From the NCBI RefSeq assembly GCF_016862395.1, contig NZ_BOMW01000012.1, positions 237,189 through 301,188 on the forward strand: a stretch of 64,000 nt of DNA. Direction: 5' to 3'. The notes beneath the pieces were generated by a model that was not told the DNA's origin, ran no database searches, and worked only from the letters and a program-made list of their open reading frames with translations. Source of the stretch: Actinoplanes siamensis. Its GTDB lineage: Bacteria; Actinomycetota; Actinomycetes; Mycobacteriales; Micromonosporaceae. Position numbers and translations under genes: made by a program. Of this stretch, positions 8,492 to 16,195 are shown piece after piece. Position 1 is the first letter of the stretch. Every line of letters begins with the position of its first letter.

Positions 8492-10315
8492 CTAGCCGAT
8501 CACGACGCCGCTGGTGGCGCCGGCAACCGTGGCCGTCGCCGGGACGACCACCCGGTACCGTTCCCCGGCGGCCAGCCCGTGCACCGTGATGCTGGTGGTG
8601 GTCCCGCCGGTGGTGAACTGTTGCGCCTTGGTCCACACCCCGCCGGTGAGCTGCTGTACTTCGACGTCGAGCCCGGCCGGCGACGCGATGCTGACGGTCA
8701 TGGCGCGGCTGCCGCTGCGGATCGCCCTGACGGTGCTGCGCACGGTGTACGCCGCGGTCCCGGTCGCCGCCTCGTTCTGCTCGCTCGCCGCGATCCGCAG
8801 CTCCAGCTGGTAACCGGCGACGGCGATCCGGCTGGCGCTGACCACGCCGGTGGCCGAGGTGACAACGTCCAGGCACTGGAACGACGCGTCCGTCTCCGCG
8901 ACGCAGAGCTGGGCGTTCCTGCCGGCCCAGGGTCGGCCGCCGGCGGTCACCGTGAAGCTGGTGACAGTGGTGCCGTGGTAGGCGACGTCCGCGGCGGTCA
9001 CGTCCGGCACGACGACCGGTACGGCCTTGGCCACCGGGCTGGTGGAAGCGGACGGCGAAGGGGCGGACGGCGAAGGGGCCTGCGACGACGGGGCGGTGGT
9101 CGGCGCGCTCGAGGCCACGGCGGCCAGGGCGGCCACGGCGTCGACCCGCCCGTACCCGTAGTCCTCGTCCTTCCCGGGCGTGCCCAGGTCGACGGCGGAC
9201 GTCTCGATGGCCTGCTCGATCCGGTCCGGGCCCAGGCCCGGGTGGGCCGCTTCGAGCAGCGCGGCCAGGGCGGCCACGTGCGGCGCCGCCATCGACGTGC
9301 CGCTCATCGACGCGTAGCTGCGTCCCAGCGCGGACGGGTAGGTGCTCACGATGCCCGACCCGGGCGCTGCCACGTCCACGTACCCGCCGGCGTTGGAGTA
9401 GCTCGCCACCTGGTCCGACGAGTCGGTGGCGGCGACCGCGACGACCCCCGCGTCGGCGGCCGGGTAGCTGACCGGGCTGCCGGCGCCCCGCTCGTTGCCG
9501 GCCGCGGCCACCACGGTGACCCCCTTGTCCCGGGCGTACGCCACGGCGTTGCTGACCGCGCCCACCTGGGTGGTCGCGCCGAGCGACATGTTGATCACTT
9601 GAGCGCCGTGGTCGGCGGCCCAGACGATGCCCTCGGCGGTGTCCGACATGTAGCCGCTGCCGTCGTCGCCGAGCACCCGCACCGGCAGGATCCTGGTGTC
9701 CGGCGCGACCGCGGAGACGCCGATGGTGTTGCCGGTGACCGCCCCGATGGTGCCGGCCACGTGCGTGCCGTGCCCGTGGCGGTCGACGTCGCCGCCGGGC
9801 TGGTCGGTGGTCGCGTCCCAGCCGGTGAGCACCTTGCCGGCGAGGTCGACGTTCGTCGCGTCCACCCCGGTGTCGATCACCGCGACGGTCACCCCGGCGC
9901 CGGTCGAGGCGTGCCACGCCTCGATGGCCCGCATCTTGGCGAGATCCCACTGATGGCCGCGGTAGAGGTCGGTGCCGCTGGGCGCGTCCAGCGCCACCAC
10001 CTTGGCGTCGATCTCGACGCCCACCGCGTTCTCCGCCCGCTGCGCCTTCTTCACCAGCTCGGCGGCGGCGGCCTGGTCCGTGGCCTCCTCGACCCGGACG
10101 ACCGGCCGGCCGCTCTTGTCGATCGTGGTGCTGACCACCCGGGCCGGCTTCTCCGGCGTGACCGTGGCCGGCACCAGCTGGTCCGCGCTCTCGGTCAGGC
10201 CGTAGGTGACCGGTGTCCAGTCCGCCGTGCCGGCCGGCAGCGCGAACGCGGCCACCCCGGCCAGGGCAGCAGTGGCAACGGCTCCGGCGGCGTACCGGCG
10301 CAGAACGACCTTCAT
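8492..10315 (-). CDS. secreted S8 (subtilisin-like) serine protease
   Basis: 607 residues. Signal peptide at residues 1-32, then an I9-type propeptide region (to about 115). The triad is complete: Asp148 in VIDTGVD, His182 in HGHGTHVAG, Ser341 in SGTSMAAPH. After a Ser/Pro-rich linker (about 400-430) follows a beta-rich C-terminal domain of about 170 residues, probably for substrate or wall binding. ATG 10315 has GGAGGG eight bases upstream. A shorter paralogue lies at 20055-21740. It sits among TIG-fold and CWR-domain exported proteins and may process them; that link is inference. Confidence 0.92.
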   Translation of the reverse strand: MKVVLRRYAAGAVATAALAGVAAFALPAGTADWTPVTYGLTESADQLVPATVTPEKPARVVSTTIDKSGRPVVRVEEATDQAAAAELVKKAQRAENAVGVEIDAKVVALDAPSGTDLYRGHQWDLAKMRAIEAWHASTGAGVTVAVIDTGVDATNVDLAGKVLTGWDATTDQPGGDVDRHGHGTHVAGTIGAVTGNTIGVSAVAPDTRILPVRVLGDDGSGYMSDTAEGIVWAADHGAQVINMSLGATTQVGAVSNAVAYARDKGVTVVAAAGNERGAGSPVSYPAADAGVVAVAATDSSDQVASYSNAGGYVDVAAPGSGIVSTYPSALGRSYASMSGTSMAAPHVAALAALLEAAHPGLGPDRIEQAIETSAVDLGTPGKDEDYGYGRVDAVAALAAVASSAPTTAPSSQAPSPSAPSPSASTSPVAKAVPVVVPDVTAADVAYHGTTVTSFTVTAGGRPWAGRNAQLCVAETDASFQCLDVVTSATGVVSASRIAVAGYQLELRIAASEQNEAATGTAAYTVRSTVRAIRSGSRAMTVSIASPAGLDVEVQQLTGGVWTKAQQFTTGGTTTSITVHGLAAGERYRVVVPATATVAGATSGVVIG

Positions 10316-10441
10316 CAACCAAACCCTCCAGCTCGAAGACCTCGACTACGGTCTTCGGCCGGGGGTGTGACTGAAGGATTCCTCCGGGTGCGGTCCGGGT
10401 GCGGCTGGTGCCGGTGCGGGAACGAGCGACGCGGCGGTACG

Positions 10442-11644
10442 TCAGTAGGCCGCCACGACGAACACCGACGAGCTGCTGATGATCGTCGGGTTGGCGGCGC
10501 CCGAGCCGGGGGCGCCGTCCGCGACGAGGGTGAGGATGTACGCCCCCTCGGGCACCGGTTGGCCGCTGACCGGCGCGCTGGTCGCCGGGCTCAGTCTGTC
10601 CGCCGACAGGTCGAGCGTGCAGACCAGTTCGGTGTCGCCGATCACGGCCACCTTCCCGCACTCGGCCACGCCCCGGTTGGTGGACGCCTGGTACGCGCCC
10701 TCGACCAGGAAGAGGTGGGCGTGGCCGCTGGTCGGGACGTCGGCCCCGGTGTCGAACGTGAGCTGGGAGAAACCCGCGCCGGTGACGTCGACGGTGACGG
10801 TGGACCCGGGCGTCGCGGTGTTCGGCGCGATCGCGATGCCGTTGGTGTATGTGTACGGGATCGCGTCGCCGCCGTTCCCGTCGTTGTTCGGGTCCAGGCT
10901 GCTCACCGTGCCGGCCGGCGTCGTCACGGTGAGGGCGAGCCCGGAGGCTCCGCCTCGCGGCCCGGTGACCGCGGTGAAGCTGGTGCCGTTCGCCGAGACC
11001 TTGATGTTGGTGAGCGGGACGCCTCCGATCGCGGCGGTGATCGGGGTGGCGGCGAACCCGGTGCCGTTCACGGTGACGGTCTGGCCGCCCGCCGACGGGC
11101 CGGTGTCCGGGGCGATCGAGGTGATCGCCGGGCGCGGCACCACCGTGTAGATCCCCGTGGCCAGCAGGGTGTTCGGTCCGCTCGGGTCACCGTCGTAGAC
11201 GCAGACGAACCACTTCGCCGTGGTCTGCGTGCCGGCCAGCGTCAGGCCTGTGGTGTTGATGCCGTTGCCCACCGGATACTCGGCGGACGGCACCTTGAAG
11301 GCGATCTTGGTGCCGGTGATCCGGGTGACGTCGCGCGGGTCGACCGTGAGCACGCCGGCGGTGGTGACCGCGCCGGTCGCGGCGATCTGGGTGACCGGTC
11401 TGGCCGAGGTGGCGCAGGCGGCGTACTGGAATTGCACCGTCGGCGTGGTGCCCGCGGCGAACGGGCTCGGGGAGGCGGTGGTGGACGGGACCGTGCCGAT
11501 GACGGTGTTGCCGCCGCCGCTGGGCCCGGCGCCCGGATTGAGCGTCATGGTCAACGCGGCGTTCGCCGGCGCCGCGGCGCCTGCCAGCACGAGTCCGGTG
11601 GTGACGGCGGAGGCCAGAGCGGCTCTGCCGAAGCGTCGGAGCAT
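10442..11644 (-). CDS. secreted IPT/TIG-fold protein (short form)
   Basis: 400 residues. Signal peptide ends near residue 30 (APANAA). A first beta domain begins with NPGAGPSGGGNTV, and an IPT/TIG (immunoglobulin-like) domain is seen near residues 165-260 (ITSIAPDTGPSAGGQTVTV, typical of TIG start). The C-terminal part resembles that of the 568-residue protein at 13630-15336: YTNGIAIAPNTA, VTGAGFSQLTFD, and the closing IISSSSVFVVAAY. No LPXTG or membrane anchor is present. RBS GGGAGG lies seven bases before ATG. Probably an extracellular matrix or surface protein; ligand unknown. Divergent from CWR paralogue 2. Confidence 0.8.
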   Translation of the reverse strand: MLRRFGRAALASAVTTGLVLAGAAAPANAALTMTLNPGAGPSGGGNTVIGTVPSTTASPSPFAAGTTPTVQFQYAACATSARPVTQIAATGAVTTAGVLTVDPRDVTRITGTKIAFKVPSAEYPVGNGINTTGLTLAGTQTTAKWFVCVYDGDPSGPNTLLATGIYTVVPRPAITSIAPDTGPSAGGQTVTVNGTGFAATPITAAIGGVPLTNIKVSANGTSFTAVTGPRGGASGLALTVTTPAGTVSSLDPNNDGNGGDAIPYTYTNGIAIAPNTATPGSTVTVDVTGAGFSQLTFDTGADVPTSGHAHLFLVEGAYQASTNRGVAECGKVAVIGDTELVCTLDLSADRLSPATSAPVSGQPVPEGAYILTLVADGAPGSGAANPTIISSSSVFVVAAY

Positions 11645-11868
11645 TTTGTAGCCTCCCGCGGCTGGTGAGGACCGGCTTCGGCCTCCTGGAGGAAGCCTAC
11701 GGACCGACTGCTCCGGATTCGCGAGGAACGTGGAAGCCGAATCGTTCTCCGGAAACTCTCAGGTCGTGATTGCCGGATCTGGCCCGATTTCTCCGGCCGA
11801 TTGACAACATGAGGTTCCGGGCCTGCCGCCCGCCGGCGGGCCGCCAGCCGAGACCCCCGAGGGGCTTC

Positions 11869-12627
11869 ATGACCAGCGACGACAGTTGGCACGGCGACGA
11901 CGGCGCCGTGCCGCCGGCCAGGATGGACCGGCCCCGCGGGCACCGCTCCCTGGTGGTCGCCGGGGTGACCGGGCTCGCCGTGACGCTCGGCGCCGCCGCC
12001 TACTTCATCACTTCGGCGATCGTCGGCGACGACACCCCGGCCGCCCAGCAGGTCCGGGTGATCAGGCCGGCCACCGGGGCCGCCCGGACAGCCACGCCCA
12101 GCCCGTCCACCTCGGTCTCCGCCGCCTCACCGTCCGCCGCCACCAGGTCGTCGCGGGCGAATACGGAACGGCGGCGGGCCGCCGCCACCACAGCCGCCAC
12201 GAAGGACCCGGAAAAGGTCCGTCAGGAGATCATGGCGGCGCGCCGGGCCGCGGAGAAGAACGGCTTCCCGGTGCAACGTCCACTGGAGACCCGCGGGCAT
12301 GTCGCCGGCGGCGGCGCGATGTCCGAGACCACCCGGCGGCTGCCGGGTGGCGGCACCATGCGGATCACGACCGCGGGGTACGACCTGAGCGGCCAGCGCC
12401 CGTTGGTGTTCGCGGCTGACGACGGCACGCCTGTCGGCGACTCCCGGTGCACTCGCAAGTTCCGCTTCAGCCAGGGCGATCCGGGCGGCGAGCGGCCCAC
12501 GATGCTGCTGTGCTGGCGCACCTCGGACAAGCGGAGCGTGGCAGTCCTCGCGGTCACCCCCACGGGCACGCCGTCGGCCGCCGCCAGCGTCGCGGTGATC
12601 GCGAGCGAGTGGAAGAAGCCGGGCTGA
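11869..12627 (+). CDS. membrane-anchored protein with C-terminal two-cysteine 'CWR' domain (paralogue 2)
   Basis: 252 residues. I place the start at ATG 11869 (MTSDDSW), with GAGGGG just upstream; upstream in-frame starts at 11770 and 11809 give no conserved sequence. A single membrane helix (residues about 27-47) is followed by a Thr/Ala/Ser-rich linker and an outer domain with GYDLSGQRP, DSRCTRKFRFS, ERPTMLLCWRTSDKRSV and a final SEWKK. The domain aligns along its length with paralogues 1 and 3. Paralogue 3 starts 28 bases after the stop, so the two are an operon. Function unknown. Confidence 0.75.
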   Translation: MTSDDSWHGDDGAVPPARMDRPRGHRSLVVAGVTGLAVTLGAAAYFITSAIVGDDTPAAQQVRVIRPATGAARTATPSPSTSVSAASPSAATRSSRANTERRRAAATTAATKDPEKVRQEIMAARRAAEKNGFPVQRPLETRGHVAGGGAMSETTRRLPGGGTMRITTAGYDLSGQRPLVFAADDGTPVGDSRCTRKFRFSQGDPGGERPTMLLCWRTSDKRSVAVLAVTPTGTPSAAASVAVIASEWKKPG

Positions 12628-12655
12628 CAGCTGTCTTTTCGAGCAGGGAGCAGGA

Positions 12656-13333
12656 ATGCGAAACGCTGATCCGGCACACCGGCCCCGGCGGGCGATCCTC
12701 GGCATCGCCGGCCTGGCGTCGGTCCTCGGCGCCGGCGCGTGCCAGACGTCCGGCCCGACGACCGGGCCCGGCCCGGCGCCCGCGACCAGCGCCGCCGCGC
12801 AGCAGGCGCCCGGCCGGGCACAGGGCGTCCCGGCGCCCGGGACCAGCGTCGCCCCGCAGCAGGCGCCCGGCCGCCAGCTGGGCCCGGTCGTCCCCGCCCC
12901 GGGAGCCTCCAGGAGCACGGCCGAGCGGCTGGCGGAGGCGCGCGGCGCCAACCGGCGTCTCGGCACGACGGTCCGCCGGCCCCGGGAGAAGGCCCCGGTC
13001 GACGTGGACCCATCGAAGGTCCGCCGGGTGGAGCGCGGCAGCGTCCAGAAGGACCGGCGGCTGACCCGCGTCGTCTCCAGCCGGCAGGACCTGTCCGGTT
13101 ACGCCGAGCTGGCCTGGATCGCGGACGAGGGCGAGCCGTACGGGAACGCCCGCTGCTCGCGGAACATCCAGATGAGCGACGCGCCGCCGAGGGAGAGGCC
13201 GACCCTGATGATGTGCTGGCGCCTCACGCCGGACAAGAGCGTGTACGCCATCACGGTGGACCTGCGGCGCCGTCCGACCGCCCGGGACACCGTGGCCGCC
13301 CTGGACCGTGAGTGGGCGCGGATGGGCCGGTAG
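12656..13333 (+). CDS. lipoprotein with C-terminal two-cysteine 'CWR' domain (paralogue 3)
   Basis: 225 residues. Unlike its two relatives it has a lipoprotein signal: a basic start, a Leu/Gly/Ala core and the lipobox LGAGAC, with Cys near residue 29. The linker has two imperfect copies of AAQQAPGR.. and PAPGTS. The terminal domain carries SSRQDLSGYAEL, NARCSRNIQMS and ERPTLMMCWRLTPDKSV, matching paralogues 1 and 2. GGGAGCAGGA precedes the ATG. A perfect 15-bp hairpin (13354-13387) follows the stop. The change of anchor with an unchanged outer domain suggests the domain acts at the outer face of the membrane. Confidence 0.75.
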   Translation: MRNADPAHRPRRAILGIAGLASVLGAGACQTSGPTTGPGPAPATSAAAQQAPGRAQGVPAPGTSVAPQQAPGRQLGPVVPAPGASRSTAERLAEARGANRRLGTTVRRPREKAPVDVDPSKVRRVERGSVQKDRRLTRVVSSRQDLSGYAELAWIADEGEPYGNARCSRNIQMSDAPPRERPTLMMCWRLTPDKSVYAITVDLRRRPTARDTVAALDREWARMGR

Positions 13334-13353
13334 ACGGGTCACCACGAACGGGA

Positions 13354-13387
13354 GGGAGTGCCCGGTCCACCAGGACCGGGCACTCCC
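13354..13387 (+). terminator. 15-bp perfect hairpin after the CWR2-CWR3 operon
   Basis: GGGAGTGCCCGGTCC and its exact complement are separated by a four-base loop (ACCA). It lies 20 bases after the stop at 13333. No T-tract follows, as often in high-GC genomes. Confidence 0.75.
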
Positions 13388-13578
13388 GCGTATGTCGCCC
13401 GTGGCACGATGCCACCGGCGACGGAAATCGGGACCGCCGCTGCGGGCGGCACGCGAATGGAGAAATGCGGGCGACCCCGGAGCCCGGGACAAGACGGTCC
13501 GGCACCGGCTGCCCGTCCACATTCGCACAGGCCACCCGGCGCGGCGGGAAAACGTCCGAACAATGGCGGGCAAACGGC

Positions 13579-13610
13579 GGCGGGTCCGGGAAAATTATCC
13601 CGGACCCGCC
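13579..13610 (-). terminator. 13-bp perfect hairpin after the long TIG-fold gene
   Basis: GGCGGGTCCGGGA and its complement flank a six-base AT loop (AAATTA). It stands 20 bases beyond the stop of the minus-strand gene ending at 13630. Between this and the 13354-13387 hairpin there is about 190 bases with no credible gene. Confidence 0.7.
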
Positions 13611-13629
13611 ATTCGAGAAATCTGGATAA

Positions 13630-15336
13630 TTAGTACTCGGCGACCGTGAAGGCCGAACCGCTGGAGACGATCGACTGCTGGTAGCTGGCGTTCACCTGGG
13701 CACCGACCGCACCATTGTTGACCACGGTGATGGTGTAGGTGCCGTTCTGCACCGGAACGGACGGGGTGATGCTGACGTCCGAGACCCCGCCCGCCGTGCC
13801 GGTGCCCGCGTCGCTCACCGTCGCGGTCGCCCCGTCGGAGCTGACCGAGACGATCGTGGCGTTGGTCGGGAACGCGGCGGTCCCGCTGCTGACCCCGCGG
13901 CCGACGTCGGCCTGCGTCAAGCCGGTCATGCCGGTCAGGGTCCGCTTGTCCGCCGCCAGCGTGCCGGTGAGGTTGGACTTGGGGCCGCCGACGGAGAGGT
14001 CGGTGGCGGTGCCGTCAACCGTCGACGGGACGGTCGTGGTGGCCTGGGTGGGGCTCTGCACGGAGGCGATCAGCGCGTTCGCGCCGACACCGGTGCCGGA
14101 GACCGGAAGGCCGACGTCGTTCTGCGAGAACGCGGCGTTCGTCGACGTGATGATCGTCGAGTTGTTCGTCGTGGTGACGTTGAGGGTTCCGCCGCCGGCC
14201 GCCGTGGTCCGAGCCGCCGTGGTGGTCAGCGTCGCGGCCGCCACGTTGGTGTAGGTGTGGTTGAGCGGCAGCGAGCAGAGCAGCTCGGAGTTGCTGATCA
14301 CCAGCACGTTGAGGCACTCGGACAGCTGCGGCGCGGTCTTGTTGCCGGTGGTGGCAGTCGTCGTGCCGGTGGGGTTGTAGCCGGTCGACGGGGTCAGGTA
14401 GACGTGACCGGTGCCGCCGTTGGTGCTGGACCCGGTGGTCGCGTCGAAGGTGTAGTTGGCGAAGCCCACGCCCAGGACGTCGAGGTCCACACTGCCCCGG
14501 TAGTTCGGCGCGGTGTTCGGCGAGACCACGATGCCGTTCGTGTAGTTGAACAGGGTGGCCTTGCTGGTGGTGAGGCCCAGGGTGTTCACCGTGCCGCCGG
14601 GCGTGGTGACGCTCAGCAGGTACGGGCCACCGGCCGCGTGCGCCGGCGTGGTGGCGGTGAAACTCGCGCCGTTGCCCGCGACGACGATGTCGGTCAGGGG
14701 ATCGCCGTCGAGGGTCGCCGTCGTGTTGGTCGAGGTGGCCGTGTTGGGAACGAAGCCGACACCGGTCACCGTGACCGGGGTGCCGCCCAGAGCCGGGCCG
14801 CTGAGCGGCGCGATGCCGTTGACGGCCGAGATCTGCGGCCTCGTACCCACGGTGTACTGGCCACCCGCGATCAGGTTCGCACCGGCGGTGTTGGCGGCGT
14901 AGGCGCACGCCCCGTACCGGTAGACGCCACCAGCGGTGACCACCACCCCTTGCGGAACCGTCACGGCGATCTTGTTGGGCGCCAGCAGCTTCACCGCCGG
15001 CGATCCGGTCGCGACGAGGTTGGCCGGGGGAGGCGTGGTCGGATAGGTGGCGGGGCAGGTCACCGTGGTGGCCGTGGTGGCGGTCGCGGGGACGAAGTAG
15101 ACGGCTGTCGTGGCGGTGAAGGCTGTGGGGTTCGGCGGTGTGGGCGGGGTCGCCAGGGTGGCCACGATGGTGTTGTTGCCGCCGGTCGGGCCACCGGGCG
15201 AGCTGAGAGCGAGCGTGCCGGCCGCCGCGTAGGCGGGAGCCGCACTCATCGCGGCCAGGAGTCCGGTCGCCGCTCCCGTCGCGAGACCGGCGCGGCCGAG
15301 CCGCCTCCGGATGGTGCTGGACTTGGACTTGCTCAT
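13630..15336 (-). CDS. secreted TIG-fold adhesin-like protein (long form)
   Basis: 568 residues. ATG 15336 (MSKSKS) has AGGAGGA six bases upstream; starts further upstream are not supported. Signal peptide ends near AYAAAG (residue 38). The first domain has SPGGPTGGNNTIV and a TIG domain follows (ISAVNGIAPLSGPALGG). It shares YTNGIVVSPNTA, LSECLNVLVISNSELLCSL and the ending IVSSGSAFTVAEY with the 400-residue protein. It differs by an insert of about 150 residues after the LCSLPLNHTY segment, holding two repeats of the type QNDVGLPVSGTGVGANA.., common in bacterial surface proteins. Very Thr-rich, few charged residues. Probably surface or matrix exposed; ligand unknown. Confidence 0.8.
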   Translation of the reverse strand: MSKSKSSTIRRRLGRAGLATGAATGLLAAMSAAPAYAAAGTLALSSPGGPTGGNNTIVATLATPPTPPNPTAFTATTAVYFVPATATTATTVTCPATYPTTPPPANLVATGSPAVKLLAPNKIAVTVPQGVVVTAGGVYRYGACAYAANTAGANLIAGGQYTVGTRPQISAVNGIAPLSGPALGGTPVTVTGVGFVPNTATSTNTTATLDGDPLTDIVVAGNGASFTATTPAHAAGGPYLLSVTTPGGTVNTLGLTTSKATLFNYTNGIVVSPNTAPNYRGSVDLDVLGVGFANYTFDATTGSSTNGGTGHVYLTPSTGYNPTGTTTATTGNKTAPQLSECLNVLVISNSELLCSLPLNHTYTNVAAATLTTTAARTTAAGGGTLNVTTTNNSTIITSTNAAFSQNDVGLPVSGTGVGANALIASVQSPTQATTTVPSTVDGTATDLSVGGPKSNLTGTLAADKRTLTGMTGLTQADVGRGVSSGTAAFPTNATIVSVSSDGATATVSDAGTGTAGGVSDVSITPSVPVQNGTYTITVVNNGAVGAQVNASYQQSIVSSGSAFTVAEY

Positions 15337-15571
15337 GCGAGGTCCTCCTACGGGTCCTGACGGACCACGTCGCTGGATTTGTCGGGCCCGGGCGCTCGGT
15401 GAACCGTCGCGGGCCATCTCGCCGGAAGCGTAACTATTCGTGCTGGCTCGTTATCACAAAGTCAGGAACATCCGTATAGATCAGACGTCGGCCGCTTCGG
15501 GCCGCCAAGATCACCCTCCCGGACATACGGGAAACGACATACCTGGAATCGAACAGATCTGCGAAATCAGC

Positions 15572-15590
15572 TTAGGCACGCCTTGCCTAA
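15572..15590 (+). promoter_or_regulatory. candidate iron-regulator (IdeR/DmdR-type) box 1
   Basis: TTAGGCACGCCTTGCCTAA is a perfect 7-5-7 inverted repeat of 19 bases. It keeps the outer TTAGG/CCTAA arms and the length of the actinobacterial IdeR/DtxR/DmdR consensus and overlaps a TAATAT -10 element, as expected for an iron-dependent repressor site. It sits about 130 bases before the DUF1540 gene. Confidence 0.6.
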
Positions 15591-15596
15591 TATGAG

Positions 15597-15615
15597 ACAG
15601 GAAAGGCTGACCTAA
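15597..15615 (+). promoter_or_regulatory. candidate iron-regulator box 2
   Basis: ACAGGAAAGGCTGACCTAA matches the 19-base IdeR/DmdR consensus at 14 positions, including AGGCT and ACCTAA of the right arm. It begins 25 bases after box 1, and two such boxes in a row are typical of tightly regulated promoters. Weaker than box 1 on its own. Confidence 0.5.
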
Positions 15616-15717
15616 GAATTCCGATGTTTTAAGGAATTCATCGCGGGAAACTTCTGCGACATCAAAAGAATGGTTACATTGAAGGCGGGAGAAACCGGAA
15701 GCGGAGGAGGACGCGCG

Positions 15718-16005
15718 ATGACCCAGATGATGAACATGCCTCGGGTCCAGACCTGCACGGTCACGGACTGTGGCTACAACCACGACGGATGCACCGCGTT
15801 CGCGATCACGATCGGTGACCTGAACGCGGAGTGCGACACGTTCGTCGGATCCGGCGCCAGCGGCGGGATGGGCGTGGCCGTCGCCCAGGTGGGCGCCTGC
15901 AAGCGTGCCGACTGCAAGTACAACAAGGACCTGGAATGCCAGGCGCCGGCGATCACCGTCGGCGCGTCGGCGGACCGGGCCGACTGCCTGACATACGAGA
16001 GGTAA
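15718..16005 (+). CDS. DUF1540 cysteine-rich protein, two-repeat
   Basis: 95 residues. Two copies of the DUF1540 unit are present: C13-x4-C18-x2-N-x3-C25 with AFAITIG, and C61-x4-C66-x2-N-x4-C74 with APAITVG, plus C39 and C90, giving eight cysteines. Such patterns suggest metal binding, perhaps one site per repeat; the family has no proven function. ATG 15718 has GGAGGAGG seven bases upstream; an in-frame ATG at 15670 is not supported. Two iron-box-like sites precede it and a strong T-tailed terminator follows, so it is a single-gene unit. Metal storage or buffering under iron control is inference. Confidence 0.88.
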   Translation: MTQMMNMPRVQTCTVTDCGYNHDGCTAFAITIGDLNAECDTFVGSGASGGMGVAVAQVGACKRADCKYNKDLECQAPAITVGASADRADCLTYER

Positions 16006-16023
16006 CCACCTGCGGACCCGCGG

Positions 16024-16058
16024 CCCGCCGCCTCGCCGAAGCGAGGCGGCGGGTTTTT
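16024..16058 (+). terminator. rho-independent terminator of the DUF1540 gene
   Basis: A perfect 13-bp stem CCCGCCGCCTCGC with its complement, CGAA tetraloop, followed by TTTTT. The best terminator in the window. Confidence 0.92.
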
Positions 16059-16105
16059 GGTTGACATCCGGCGATCGGGCACGCTAGGTTCACCTCAGAA
16101 CGAGA

Positions 16106-16185
16106 AAGACTCAAGTTGAGTAAGACTCAGGTTGAGTAAGACTTAGCTTGATTAAGACTCAGGTTGAGTAAGACTTACAGTGAGA
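16106..16185 (+). repeat. five tandem 16-bp repeats forming an operator/promoter array
   Basis: Units start at 16106, 16122, 16138, 16154 and 16170 with consensus AAGACTCAGGTTGAGT. Each contains the imperfect palindrome ACTCA-x3-TGAGT. Units 1, 2 and 4 are best preserved; 3 (ACTTAGCTTGATT) and 5 (ACTTACAGTGAGA) are diverged, and degenerate half-units flank the array at about 16093 and 16186. The array ends ten bases before the GTG of a Nudix/winged-helix gene, the likely autoregulator. Confidence 0.85.
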
Positions 16186-16195
16186 AGGACTGATC

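Larger units (their letters stand above)
15337..15717. other. divergent intergenic region: promoters for the TIG gene and the DUF1540 gene
   Basis: About 380 bases without a gene. It is clearly richer in A/T than its surroundings, notably 15420-15660. Besides two iron-box-like sites (listed separately) it holds TAATAT at 15588-15593, a plausible -10 element overlapping the first box, and the AGGAGGA site of the TIG gene close to 15337. Confidence 0.5.

Noticed and set aside
8579..11668. A plus-strand open frame of about 1030 codons across the subtilase and TIG-fold genes
   Set aside because: It is antisense to two well-supported genes, its product is Arg/Gly/His/Val-rich low complexity, and it arises from lack of stops in GC-rich antisense frames.
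7684..15336. The envelope island as a pilus or secretion system
   Set aside because: No sortase, prepilin peptidase, LPXTG motif or secretion ATPase is present among these genes.
16106..16185. Tandem 16-mers as a possible CRISPR array
   Set aside because: Units are contiguous with no spacers, far too short, and lie in a promoter. No cas gene is present in the window.
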